The position numbers and the translations under genes are program-made. A stretch of DNA of 64,000 bases from Amborella trichopoda (lineage: Eukaryota; Streptophyta; Magnoliopsida; Amborellales; Amborellaceae): positions 3,756,873 through 3,820,872 of the forward strand of contig NW_006500104.1 in NCBI RefSeq assembly GCF_000471905.2. Direction: 5' to 3'. Below the pieces are notes generated by a model. That model made no database searches. It had not been told where the DNA came from and saw only the letters and a program-made list of their open reading frames with translations. Numbering within the stretch: position 1 is the first letter of the stretch; every line of letters starts with the position of its first letter. Below are positions 33,131 to 44,168 of the stretch, in pieces.

Positions 33131-33198
33131 CTGATTTTGTTTAGCCCCCTTCACTCTCTCTATACTGATTTTGTTTAGCCCCCTTCACTCTCTCTGCT
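33131..33198. repeat. 34-bp tandem duplication
   Basis: ctgattttgtttagccccc plus ttcactctctct at 33131 is repeated at 33165. Confidence 0.9.
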
Positions 33199-33504
33199 TT
33201 GATTTATTTTTCTCTTTCTACAACACTGGTTTTGTAACCACTGATTTCTGTTGTTTCTGCACCATTCTTGCTCTCTACTGTTTTTTCTTACTCATCAATT
33301 TGAAGCTCTATACTTGTTCCAGTTTACTTACTCAGTTTTTTGCTATCCATGGTTAACTTCACGTATTTTGCGCAATTCTACTTGATATTTGCATATTTTA
33401 TTTAAGTTAGTACGAATTGAAGTTATCTTGCTCTGCATGTTGAGATTTCACACTTATTTATTTATTTATTTGTAGCTTACTTTTTCTGAAAATGCTAAAT
33501 GTAC

Positions 33505-34585
33505 ATAACCATGAGGCAATACATAAAAAATGACAAATAACTCCCAAACCCCACAACCATAAGCCACTAGATTCTCAAAAAAATTGCATAGAAATGTATT
33601 ATTACAACAGTAATGCAGAGAATACAGCCTATTTGTATCGAATATTATTAAGCCCTAAAAAAAACTAGAAGTTCAGTAAAACAGTTAAAAAAATGGTGCA
33701 CTTTACAGTTAATGTGACAAGAGAGAGACTACATTGTGAACACTAAGATGGGGAAGGGAGATTATTCAATGACTATCAAACCCAGAAACTAGTAAGAGAC
33801 AAACTGAAAATGTGAGACAGAGAGAGAAAGGCCAATCCTTCATTGCAACTTTTGCAATTAATGAAGATATAGAGAGATTGCAATAACAAAGAAGCATAAG
33901 AAAACCCTAAAAAACATACTGGTGCTATTCCTTCACTGCTATTTTGTCAAGACCTTAAGAAAGAGATCTACAAATGATGGTGTAGATACACCATCGAATT
34001 AAACCCTAATTTATAAGTCCTTACAAAAGCAAATTAAAAATGCTTAAGCACATCTAGCACACCATAACAAATAAGGAGCAAAACTAAAAGAAAGAACAAA
34101 AACATCGAAAAAAAAAAATCACCCAAAAATGAAAACAGGAACATTTTGAGATTAACAAAGATATTTCCATCTATTGTGATATTGGCTATATATATATATA
34201 TAAAAGAATAGAGCATAAAAGAACAAAAAATATTGAAAGTAAAACACTAAAAAATAGAAAATGTGAGTGTAGAAATCATGTAAAAGGATGAATCAAGAAA
34301 AAATCAGCACCAGATTTCAATGGATTTGAATGCAAAACAAGAGAGAAATCCACGTTTAAGCGGATTTGTTCAAAATATAGCTCTTTTCACCAAAAATCGT
34401 TGAATAAATCCCCATTCATAAGTTTGATTCCTACATTCACCATAACAAGAAAAAAAAAGAAAATAATACAAATTAACAGTTAACATAAAATGATTTTTTG
34501 CTGGTTCATCAGTGAGTTACAAATTGACAGTTAAACAGAAAATAATACAAATTAACAGTGGGTTTATCTGCTTAATAAACAGCAA
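33505..34585 (-). repeat. Right arm of the large imperfect inverted repeat
   Basis: Partner of 30455-31535; see there for paired landmarks. The spacer between the arms is about 1.97 kb and holds a hAT-like element and the empty-site repeat. Confidence 0.85.
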
Positions 34586-34643
34586 ATAAAAAAATAAAAA
34601 TAAAGCTCTCTGATAGAGCGAGCACGTGAGGAGGAGTGGGTCC

Positions 34644-34645
<2 letters not shown>

Positions 34646-34685
<40 letters not shown>
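34646..34685. repeat. Homopolymer T(40)
   Basis: Forty consecutive T after a tccgg; its length in the real genome is uncertain for any assembly. Confidence 0.95.
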
Positions 34686-34689
34686 CTAA

Positions 34690-36175
34690 GAAGTTTGGGG
34701 TTTTGAAAGGAGGTGCGCGCGCGAGTTTTATGGGTATTCCGATTTCCTTATAAACTTTTCCCAAAAAAAAAAACAAAAGTGCAGCTCTCCATGGGTACGG
34801 TGGAGGCCGCACTTCACATTTTTTTTAGTGAAGTGGTCTCCCCACTCCTCAAGCCACACCCCTAACCGAACTTAGAACTAGGGGTAGCTATTAGAACTTC
34901 CGTCATCTAAAAACGAAAATTCTAATTGCGTGGGGGAAAAAGAAGTGCTGGGACTTTCACTCTTGTCAAACGGGTGATATCTACACTGAAGGTGAAACTG
35001 CGGTACTTTCTTAGGTTTGATCGGATCAGCAGTACAGTAGGTTTCCTTATGTGAATAGTGTGTGAGGAAATGAGGAGTTCCGGCTTTTATCTGCCGTGAA
35101 GGTGAAACTAGGGTACTTTGATCGGTTATCAAACACCCCCTTCCCTTAATGTTAGAGTTTTAACTAGGGTTTTCATAGATAGAAGAGTTTGTTATGAGAT
35201 GAAGCCTTCTCTCGTGGTCTAAAAGCAAATTTGTTAGAACCAGAAGGATGTATGTGTCAGTAACTCTAGAATTGAGAGGAGCATCTCTCTCTAGGATTTG
35301 GATTTGGATGACTCAGTTTCTCTCATGAGAGAGCCCAAATGTGGTCCTTGTGCGGGTAATAGTTACAATGTTACAATGGAGAGAGTGGATCGCATAATAT
35401 TATGAGGAAATGGCAAAATTAAAAAAAAAAAGGTTATTCAGATCGGATCGGCCCAATCCTCAACGGCAATCAGCCAAGCTGATATGGTTCCTATAAAATA
35501 TAAAGAATCAATCAGTTCCCGTATCGATGGCTCCACATTTCTTTTCAATTTTTTTGTTTTTCTAATATTTCAACCAACCGGTTTTGATTATTGTAGAACC
35601 GGCCACTTTTTTATGTTTTTTTTTTCCAAGAGTTTCATCTAGATTCCTGATCTAGTGAATTGGATCAAAAGTTCAGAGGAACGGTCCAAGTTACTTATCC
35701 GTTTATTAAAAAGTTACGTTAGAGTCCTATTATACGTGTAGTATTTCTTTAATTTGTATAGATTATTATACCTTACCCGACAGTATAGTGATGTTTTTTT
35801 ATTTAGGAGTATTTTAAGTAATTAATTTAGAGCAAAGTAGAAATTTTAGATAAAAAGATAAATATTTATTAACTATAATGGAGAATGACATCATTCACAT
35901 AAATTGTGAGGTCACCAACATGAAGTATTAATTGTTTTTTAACCACAAATAGAATGTCTCTAATTTCTTGTACAAATATCTTTACCTCTACTAATGACCA
36001 AAAAAATGCCCTTGTTCCAAAAATTTTGTAATACAAAAATAAAGATATTGAATGTCCAAAAATGTTGAGCATATTACCTAATATAACCATATTCTAAAAC
36101 ATTGGGCAAAACCAATTTTTTCTTAAAGAAAAAACTTAAAGAGAGAAGGTCTAAGAATCCGATGGGTAAATTCCA
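34690..36175. other. Non-coding stretch with repeat fragments
   Basis: No gene recognised. 34940-35140 has repeated phrases (gaaggtgaaact twice, gtcaaac and atcaaacaccccc) that suggest an unidentified MITE. 35425-35470 carries cagatcggatcggccc, a fragment of the GATCGG-word repeats. Open frames here show no family resemblance. Confidence 0.4.
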
Positions 36176-36177
36176 AG

Positions 36178-36540
36178 AAGAAAAAGTTTATATAAGGTGT
36201 CAACCTTCTATTGCTATTACAAAGTGCGCCTCAAAAATCATGTTTTGATGTTAGAAAATCTTCCAATTGATCGTCTCAACTTCGAGATGTATAGAGATGA
36301 AGAAAAAAGAATTTCAAATGCAAGATATAATACATCTTGTAACAAGTTATCTAGATCATTTATCTTTTAAGATTGTCAAGTATTTATAAATCTGCTCAAA
36401 TTATATTCTTTTTAAAATTTTAAATTTAATAACTTGGAAGGAAAATAGATTTTTAAGCTATCATAAGTTTTTTACTCTAGAACTACATCTCCAAGCAAAT
36501 TTACAGTTCGCACCTTACTTCTACTGTATGAGAAACGTGC
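36178..36540 (+). mobile_element. MITE of the GTTTATATAAGG family (copy)
   Basis: It starts gaaaaagtttatataaggtg and continues with cctcaaaaatc, aattgatcgtctcaa, cgagatgtatag, the tacatcttgtaac block and a taatttaataac-like block, ending near cgcaccttacttctactg. Same block order as 1977 and 57781. Confidence 0.7.
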
Positions 36541-36544
36541 ATTA

Positions 36545-37940
36545 TGAAATAAAAAATGCTCAATATGACATGGTCCATATTAATCCACATGCATTAATAT
36601 TGATGTGTAAATCGATCGAAAATCAATCTATATCAAGCTCAAACACCCTGATTTTTCGTTTTCCTGAGCTTTTTTCACCCAAAAATACCTCTTTCATGAA
36701 TCCTAAAATTCAAATCCAACAACCAAACAACTTCAAATTTGTTCCAAATTCTCCGTGATTAAGCCATCTATCAAAGACCAGTTAAAATTTTCTTGACTAA
36801 ATAAGAAATTCGAAGTGATCAAAGCTCAAAATCTTCAGTTTTTTCTCCATCCAACTTCGTAGTTGAGATCCGACACATTCTTTGAATTTCAAAAAATAAT
36901 TTCTTTGAGGATTTTGATCTAGAAAGAATTAGGATCTATCCAAACTAGGTACCTTATTTCTTTTGAGCAGTATTTTTTTAAAAAGAAATTTTCTCTTACT
37001 TTATTTTTTTGAGGAGGAATTTTAAAAATATAAGCTATTTATTATAAATGTGTTATAATTTTTGTTGTTTTTCTCGTTCTAGGTTGTGTTGGGTTCACAT
37101 AATCTTTTAGCAATATTTATATTTAGTTTAATTTTTTATCTCAATTTTAGATTTTTCTTAAAAAATTTAAAAATATTCTATATTTATTGTAAATATATTG
37201 TTAACTTCTTTTTTCCTAGGCTTTATTAGGTGGTGGGTTTAGATTTTTTTTAAATAATAATAATTTTTATTTAAGTATAATAATACACTTGGGTCTTGCG
37301 CTACTGATGTGCGAGGGCAAGAGAACTACTAGAATGGGTGAACTCCCAAGGAGTCCTTGTGTTGCACCCGGAGTACCCAAAAATAATAATAATAATAATC
37401 TATTGGATACGCCAATGGCTTTGTATCTTACATTTATGGGATTATTCACCTTAAGAATTACTGGGAAGGCAAAGAGTGGACATCATGCCTGGTGCCTATG
37501 AGCCACTGTACGTGAGAAGTAGATATTACATATGCCATTAATTAATGTAATGTAGATATTTAAATGATATTATGATGTCTCCATTGAGATTTACCATATG
37601 TTTTTAGAATGTGAAATGATTGCGGGACACTAGAAAGGAACTGCATTTTTGTTATTCACATCTTTTCAATAATTTAACCAAAATATGCTACATATTTATC
37701 AAAGTTTTCCACAAATCCACTAATTTTAATTTCTAGAATTGTTCAAAATTTTTGGCAAAACTAATCCGAGTTGGCTAGTTCACTAATCGATAGGGATTCA
37801 GTAGATGACATGTTCACCTACCCGAACCGGTTTTTTAAAACGTAGTTTAGGTAAATGTGCATTTTGGAAAACTTTGATATTGCAAAAAATTCAACAGAGT
37901 CGTTTTTTTTTTTTTTTCCTAGACAAATAGACTCAATAAA
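36545..37940. other. Non-coding stretch, nothing certain
   Basis: AT-rich. A short higher-complexity segment at 37285-37400 (cttgcgctactgatgtgcgag) might be an unrecognised SINE-like piece between taa triplet runs (37253-37265 and 37381-37400). No gene. Confidence 0.35.
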
Positions 37941-38064
37941 TCTTTGAAGACAAAAAAAGTAGTTGGGGATCCGATTTGAGCTTTGCCATCTCAGTCTCTG
38001 GTAAATTGATCCAAGCTTCCATGCCATCTCCAAACTGGTATCCATGAGAACCACCATGTCCTTC
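37941..38064 (-). pseudogene. BAHD acyltransferase pseudogene, C-terminal segment
   Basis: The minus strand reads DGMEAWINLPETEMAKLKSD and then PQLL, the usual C-terminal end of BAHD enzymes (pattern DG-EAW--L-E--M---). A one-base shift separates this frame from the DMVVLMDT frame at the segment's upstream edge. It is cut from the rest of the gene by the 5.06-kb Copia element that ends at 38065. Confidence 0.85.
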
Positions 38065-38605
38065 TGTTGGGAATTTTACGGAAGCATTAATACAATAATT
38101 TGAACAAAAAATAATAAAAAAAAGTAATTGGAGTGAAGATGAAGCAATATTTAACTATTTCATAGAAATAATTTTGATAACAAACAAATGTTATGGTCTT
38201 TAGAAACCATAACCTTCTTTTCTTACTTTCTTTTACATACAACAAAAAACCCCTGGATTCTAACTAAACTCCCTTTTTTTCCTACACTCTCACACACGCA
38301 AAACAGGAAACCTATACCCTATTTATAAGCCTCAAGGGCAGTTTGTTTTTACCACCGTATTACAAAGTTGAGATAGTCCTCTACAAAGTACATGCAATTT
38401 TTTATGCGTGCTCTCCTTTGATTTTTCGAGTGATGCAAAAAGGAAGATGCTCCATATATATTATGAAGGCGGTTTTTCACCGTCTTTTATTTAGGAGGTT
38501 TTAGAGAGAGAGAGTAAGGATGAGGTGGTGAGAGAGAGAGAGGTGGTTAAAAGAGAGTGAAGAGAAGGCGGTGAACAGAGAGAGCGACAAATTAGGATTT
38601 TAACA
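38065..38605 (-). repeat. 3' LTR of Copia element 2
   Basis: It matches 42674-43123 but is 91 bp longer, mostly owing to an extra stretch of about 74 bp near 38384-38457. Confidence 0.93.
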
Positions 38606-41600
38606 TTCCATCTTAATTTGTCACTCTCATTATATCTCTGAACTGGATAAATTTATCTGTTGTAATTGTCTTTGTAAAAATGTCTGCAAGCTGGTCTTTC
38701 GTGTTGATAAATTTTGGCTCGATTTTTCTTTTTTCAGTCAGCTCCCTGATGAAATGATGTCGTATTTCTATATGCTTCAATCTGTTGTAAAACACTGGAT
38801 TTTTTGTCATTGTAATGGCAGACATATTGTCACAGAAAATAGTTGTAGAGGTATTCTGTTTTTGCTGCAAGTCTGATAAAATTCTTCTGAGCCACACAGA
38901 TTTACGTGATGCACTTATTGCTGATATATATTCGGCTTCTACAAATGATAGAGCCACAGTATTTTGCTTTCTTGATGACCACGATATCACTTTTGTGCGT
39001 AGACAGAATATATAGCCAGACGTGCTTTTTCGATCATCAATAGAACCTGCCCAATCGCTATCAGAAAATCCAACAAGATTAGTATTATTTTCATAAATAT
39101 ATTTGATACCATGTTTCTTTGTTCCCTGGATATATCTTAAAATCCTTTTTGCTGCTGCAAAATGCAATTTGCTTGGTTCATTCATGAATCTGGAACAAAT
39201 ATTGACTGCATGCACAATATATGGCCTTGTATTAGTCAAGATAAATTAAAGATCCCGCTGAGCTTCGATAAATCGATGCATCAACTTTTTCTACACCGTC
39301 ATATTTTGATAATTTTTCATTCACTGCCATTGAAGTACTCACTGGCTTGCAATTTGATATTTTGAATCTTTTCAAGAGATCTTCAACATATTATTCTTGA
39401 AAGATAAATATTTCTCCATCTGACTGTTTTACTTGGATTTCAAAAAAATATTTTATAATTCCTAAATCAGTCATTTCATATTCTTTTATCATAGCTTTCT
39501 TAAATTCTTCCATCATTCTTTTGTCTGTACCAGTATAAATCAAAGCATCCACATAAAGGCATATAATTATGAAGGAATTTTCACTTCCCTTTTTAACATA
39601 AAGTGAAGGCTCACTTGGGCTCCTTTCAAATCCATTTTTTCGAAAATATTTATCAATTTTGTTGTTCCAGGCTCTTGGGACTTGTTTTAATCCATATAAT
39701 GCTTTTTTCAGTTTATAAACTTTTTCTTCATTTCCTTTTTTGATGAAACCCAATGGTTGCTCAACATAAACTTCTTCTTCAAGTTCCCCATTCAGGAAAG
39801 CAGATTTACATCCAACTGAAAAACTAGAATTTTTAATTGGGCAGCCATGGCCAAAACAGTACAAATGGTTTTCATTTTGGCAACATGGGCAAAAGTTTCA
39901 TTAAAATCTATTCTAGGTTGTTGTGAATAGCCTTTTGCCACCAGTTGAGCTTTATGCTTTTGAATGGACCCATCTTCATTATATTTGGTTTTTATAAATC
40001 CATTTCAAACCAATTATTTCTTTTCCTCTTGGGTGATCTACTAATTTCTTTATAACATAAATTTCTTCATTCATAGCATTTAACCAAATTTTTTCTTTAG
40101 CTGCTTCTTCAAAATTTTGTGGTTCACTAGAAAGAAAACAACATCACATGATTCATAAATATCTGAAAGAGACCTTACTTTTCTGGGAGGCGTCTCTGAA
40201 TCTGAAGAACTTGAACTTGAACTTCCTTGTCTTGGACTTTCTTGACTTGGACTTGAAGGGCTTGGATGTGGACTTCTATTTGAATCATCATTTTCTAAAA
40301 TTCTTGTTTCTTGGCTAAGGTTTTCATTCTAGTTCCATTCACTTTTCTCATCAAAGATAACATCTCTGGAAATTACCAATTTATTTGTTTTTTTATGGTA
40401 AAGATGATAAACTTTTGAAACTTCACTGTACCCAACAAAGATATATTTTTCACATTTTTCATCAAATTTTTCTTTGTCTTGAGAGGTTCTTTTTCCATAA
40501 GCAATACATCCAAAAACTCTGAAATAATTCACTTTTGGGTTTCTCTTATGCCATGCCTCAAAAGGTGTTTTATTTTGGAGGGATTTTGTAGGAAATATGT
40601 TCAGAATATAAACAACAGTTTAAACAACTTCAACTTAAAATTTATTAGGAAGATTTTTATCTTTCAACATACTCCGAGCCATTTTGACTATTGTTCTATT
40701 TCTTCTCTCTGCTACTTCATTTTGTTATGGAGTATAGGCTGCTGTCAATTCTCTTCTGATTCCATTCTTTTTGCAAAAAATCCAAAATTCTTTTGATGTA
40801 AATTTTCCTCCTCGATCTGTTCTCAAAGCTTTTAATGGCAAACCACTTTGCTTTTCTGCATCAACTTTAAACTGAGTAAAAACTGAAAATGCTTTCTGAT
40901 TTTTGAGCCAAGAAATATAGCCACATCATTCTGCTGTAATCATCAACAATTAATAGAAAATACTTTTTTTTATTAAAGGTTTCTGTCTAAGTTGGTCCAC
41001 AAATATCAGCATGAACCACTTCCAATGGAGCTCTAGCTCTCCAAGATGATTCTGAAAATGGTAAATGCCCAATTACCTTCACATATTTTTCTTTCTTCAT
41101 TTATTGGTGGTAGCCCAATTACCATACCTTTCTAATTCATCAATTTCAAATTTTGAAAAATTAAATGCCCAAATCTTAAATGCCACAAGTAAGATTTATC
41201 AATATTTTCATAACTCAATGTATAATTTTCACATAACGGCATCACCATAGGAAAAATCTTATTTGGGGTTATTTTTACCTTGGCTATAATCAGTTTATTT
41301 TTCTTATCAATAATCACACATTCATCTCTATTGAAATTGACTGAATATCATTTTTTCATCAATTGACCAACACTTAAAAGATTTTGAGTCAAGCCAGGAC
41401 CATAAAGAACATCAAATTAATTCAGATTACCTCCTTTTGGTTTTACTTTAATTATTTCTTTTCCGTCAACAGTTTGGAGCTTCCCATCACCGAGCTTGAC
41501 TTGAGAAGTTTTTCTTTCATCAATCTCAATAAAGCTGCTTCGATTTCTTGTCATATGATTGCTACATCCACTATCCAGATACCAAATATCATGTGAATTC

Positions 41601-42659
41601 TATTGAACATTCATGAATAAATGAAACATATGCCTGTATTATTATTTTTCTCATAAAAATTTGCTTCATTTTTCTGTAGTTCATTTTTCTGTTGAAACCA
41701 ACAATATCTTTGAGAATGATTGGGGCTTCTACATTTTTACATTTATATCAGCAATCCTTGGATTCATACCCTGATTTTTTGCAAAGAATACACTAACATT
41801 CAGATTTACTTTTTCCATCTGGATATTTGTGGCTATTGAAATTAATTCTTCCTCTTCCTTGGCTTTTGGAAAACCTTATTCTTCCATGACTTCTTTGATA
41901 ATTTTGAAATGTCCCCCCTTTCTTTATTTTGTTCAATATTTTTCTTTACTGAAATTGTCATTTTTTACTGAAAAGCTTGTTCTAAATTCTGGCTTGAAAA
42001 TCTGTTCATTCTTTGCTCATGTGATTCAAGAGATCCACTTAATTCTTGTAATGAAAATTTAGATAAATCTTTTGACTCTTCTATGGCACCTACAACATGG
42101 TCAAACTCTACAGGAAAGCTTCTCAAAATTTTCTAAATAATTTTTTTGTCAGGAATGTCATTTTCATAACATCTAACATGATTTATTATTCCAGCAACTA
42201 TAGTAAGGAAGTTCTGAACGGTTTCATTATCTTTCATCATCAAATTATCAAATTCTCTCCATAAATTTTGGAGTTTGATAGAAATCACTTTTTTAAGATC
42301 CCTGAAGTTCATTTTTTAAAATATCCCAAGCTTCTTTTGATTTTGAAGCAATTTTTATTCTAGAAAAGATAATTTTACTTACATTTTGCTGGATGAAGAG
42401 AAGGGCTTTCACATCTCTCTTTTTCTTTTCCTTGAATTCATTCTGCTTTGCCGGCGACCACGAAACAAGTGTTGCTGCATCTTCTGGTACCGCATAACCT
42501 TCTTCAACAATACCCACAAATCTTGTGAGACAAAGAGAGTCTTCATTTGGAGACTCCATGAGTCATAATCTTCTCCATCTAAGAATTAAATTTTGAGTAT
42601 AATTCATACCCAAGGTAGATGTCATTCGTAAAGTGGTCTTTTAGGAAGTACGAATCTAG

Positions 42660-42672
42660 GCTCTGATACCAA
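42660..42672 (-). other. Primer binding site of Copia element 2
   Basis: Minus strand tggtatcagagcc, complementary to the 3' end of initiator tRNA-Met, two bases inside the 5' LTR. Confidence 0.9.
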
Positions 42673-42673
42673 A

Positions 42674-43123
42674 TATTGGGAATTTTGCAGAAGCATTGAT
42701 ATAATAATGTGATCGAAAATAATAAAGAAAAATAATTATGGTGAAGTGGAAGCAATATTTAATTATTTCATAGAAATAATTTTGATAACAAACAAATGTT
42801 ATAGTCTTTAGGAACCAGAACTTTCTTTTCTAACTTTCTTTTACAAACGACAAAACCCCTGGATTCTAACTAAACTCCCTTTTTTTTTCTACACTCTCAC
42901 GCATGCAAAACAGGAAGCATGTGCCCTATTTATAAGCAGGCGGTTCGCTTTAACGGCTGTATTACCAAGTTGAGATGGTCCTCTATATTATGAAAGCGGT
43001 TTTCCACCGTCTTTTATTTAGGAGGCTTTAGAGAGAGAGAGAAAGGATGAGGCGATGAGAGAGAGACGGTTAAGAGAGAAGAGAAGGCAGTGAACAGAGA
43101 GGGCGACAGATTAGGATTTAACA
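42674..43123 (-). repeat. 5' LTR of Copia element 2
   Basis: Pairs with 38065-38605. It contains the TATA-like gcttataaatag on the minus strand at 42926-42937. Confidence 0.93.
42926..42937 (-). promoter_or_regulatory. TATA box in the 5' LTR of Copia element 2
   Basis: gcttataaatag on the minus strand, conserved in both LTRs (also at 38320 region). Confidence 0.6.
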
Positions 43124-43784
43124 CCTTCACCTTCCTGAATGGAAATTTCATGGCCACCCATTCCGGCCTTCCCCACCCAAAATCCATTTCATAAATCCCA
43201 AACCTACACCAACTAGTGAACCGAAGATTGTTCTTACTCCCACTGCACCGTTGACTCTGCAATGCAGCCTCAAACATACTTGCCATTATCTCTGGACTCT
43301 TTTGCATCATCACGATGGCATTGAGGTTCACGTTCGCAATCGCTTCTTTTAACCGCTGCTCCGGGCCTACCATATTCTCCTGTAACAGCCTCCATTGGAA
43401 GAGCAAACATGATGAAATTGTCGCAAGATCCTTCAAGCAAATTTGGCTCCATCCTTTTTTTATATATTCACCATGTGAATAGCCTTCCTGGGGAGCCCCA
43501 CACAACATCAGAGCACACTCCTACAACAATGTTGAGGCGGCCATAACGCGCGGGGGAGCCTCCTGTAATGCTTTTTGTTTGAGTTTAGTGATCCCACTAG
43601 TTTCAAACACGAGGACCCTTGTGACAACATATTGATCAGGAACAGGCGTCACACTGGTGAGCTTCACTTGTGAGTTTGGGAAGGTGGAAGCCCCAAAAAA
43701 GCTTAGAGGATACATAAATAAATGCCCCACCTCCAATTTTTGTGTGTGCTGGAGCCAACATATGAGAAAGTATGCCATCGAATA
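43124..43784 (-). pseudogene. BAHD acyltransferase pseudogene, middle segment with DFGWG motif
   Basis: Minus strand: continues from the segment at 50014 in the same frame (AYS|MAYFLICWLQH), then YVVTRVLVFETSGITKLK, RVMAASTLL followed by TAG at 43521-43523 where the family continues (ECALM), then NLLEGSC.NFIMFALPMEA in another frame, EQRLKEAIANVN, and NNLRFTSWCRFGIYEMDFGW plus GRPEWV. DFGWG (43171-43184) is the structural hallmark of BAHD enzymes. Stops and at least two shifts show it is dead. The left end is the target site of Copia element 2, the right end that of Copia element 1. Confidence 0.92.
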
Positions 43785-44154
43785 TGTTGGTATGTGTGTG
43801 TGGCCATGGGGCCTTTAAACATGCAATATTTCTCTCTCTTATAATTTAATGCTTATCACTAAAAAAAGGAGGCTTTTTAGAGAGAGAAAGTGCCGTTATC
43901 TAACGGCTAGAAAGTAACCATCCACTTCCCAGGATTACAGGGCCACGTTTTCTAAGAGATTTCAAGAGGAAACCGAACGTTGGAGAGCGACCTCCTCCAT
44001 CCCTCTTTAAGAAGGGTTTCATGACCAAGGAGAGGAACACAAAAATTTATAGAGTTCTCATAGTTTTGGTAAAAGCCTGATCTCTACAATCCATGTCTCA
44101 CAACACTGCTATTAATCGTGAGAGTGGGTCCTTCTCTTCCTTAAGATTTCAATA
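43785..44154 (+). repeat. 5' LTR of Copia element 1
   Basis: Pairs with 49674-50013. It is about 30 bp longer because of extra text near 44098-44128 (caacactgctattaatcg). Confidence 0.93.
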
Positions 44155-44155
44155 T

Positions 44156-44168
44156 TGGTATCAGAGCC
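44156..44168 (+). other. Primer binding site of Copia element 1
   Basis: tggtatcagagcc, complementary to the 3' end of initiator tRNA-Met, directly after the 5' LTR. Confidence 0.93.

Larger units (their letters stand above)
38065..43123 (-). mobile_element. Complete Copia LTR retrotransposon inserted in the BAHD relic (element 2)
   Basis: LTRs at 42674-43123 (5') and 38065-38605 (3') begin TGTTAAATCC on the minus strand and end in CCCAACA. The 5-mer ccttc flanks the element on both sides (38060-38064, 43124-43128). Order on the minus strand: primer site, gag (42293-42559, WDILKNE-like), worn zinc knuckle near 41770, protease, GAG-pre-integrase block (WHLRFGHLIFQNL, near 41150), integrase (40330-41100), reverse transcriptase (39391-39864) and RNase H (38613-39239, DWAGSIDDRKSTSGY). 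The active-site motif reads YVDA in place of YVDD, and stops and shifts are frequent, so it cannot move by itself. Confidence 0.95.

Noticed and set aside
34878..35132. 84-codon minus-strand frame as a gene
   Set aside because: No motif; repeated gaaggtgaaact phrases suggest a non-coding repeat.
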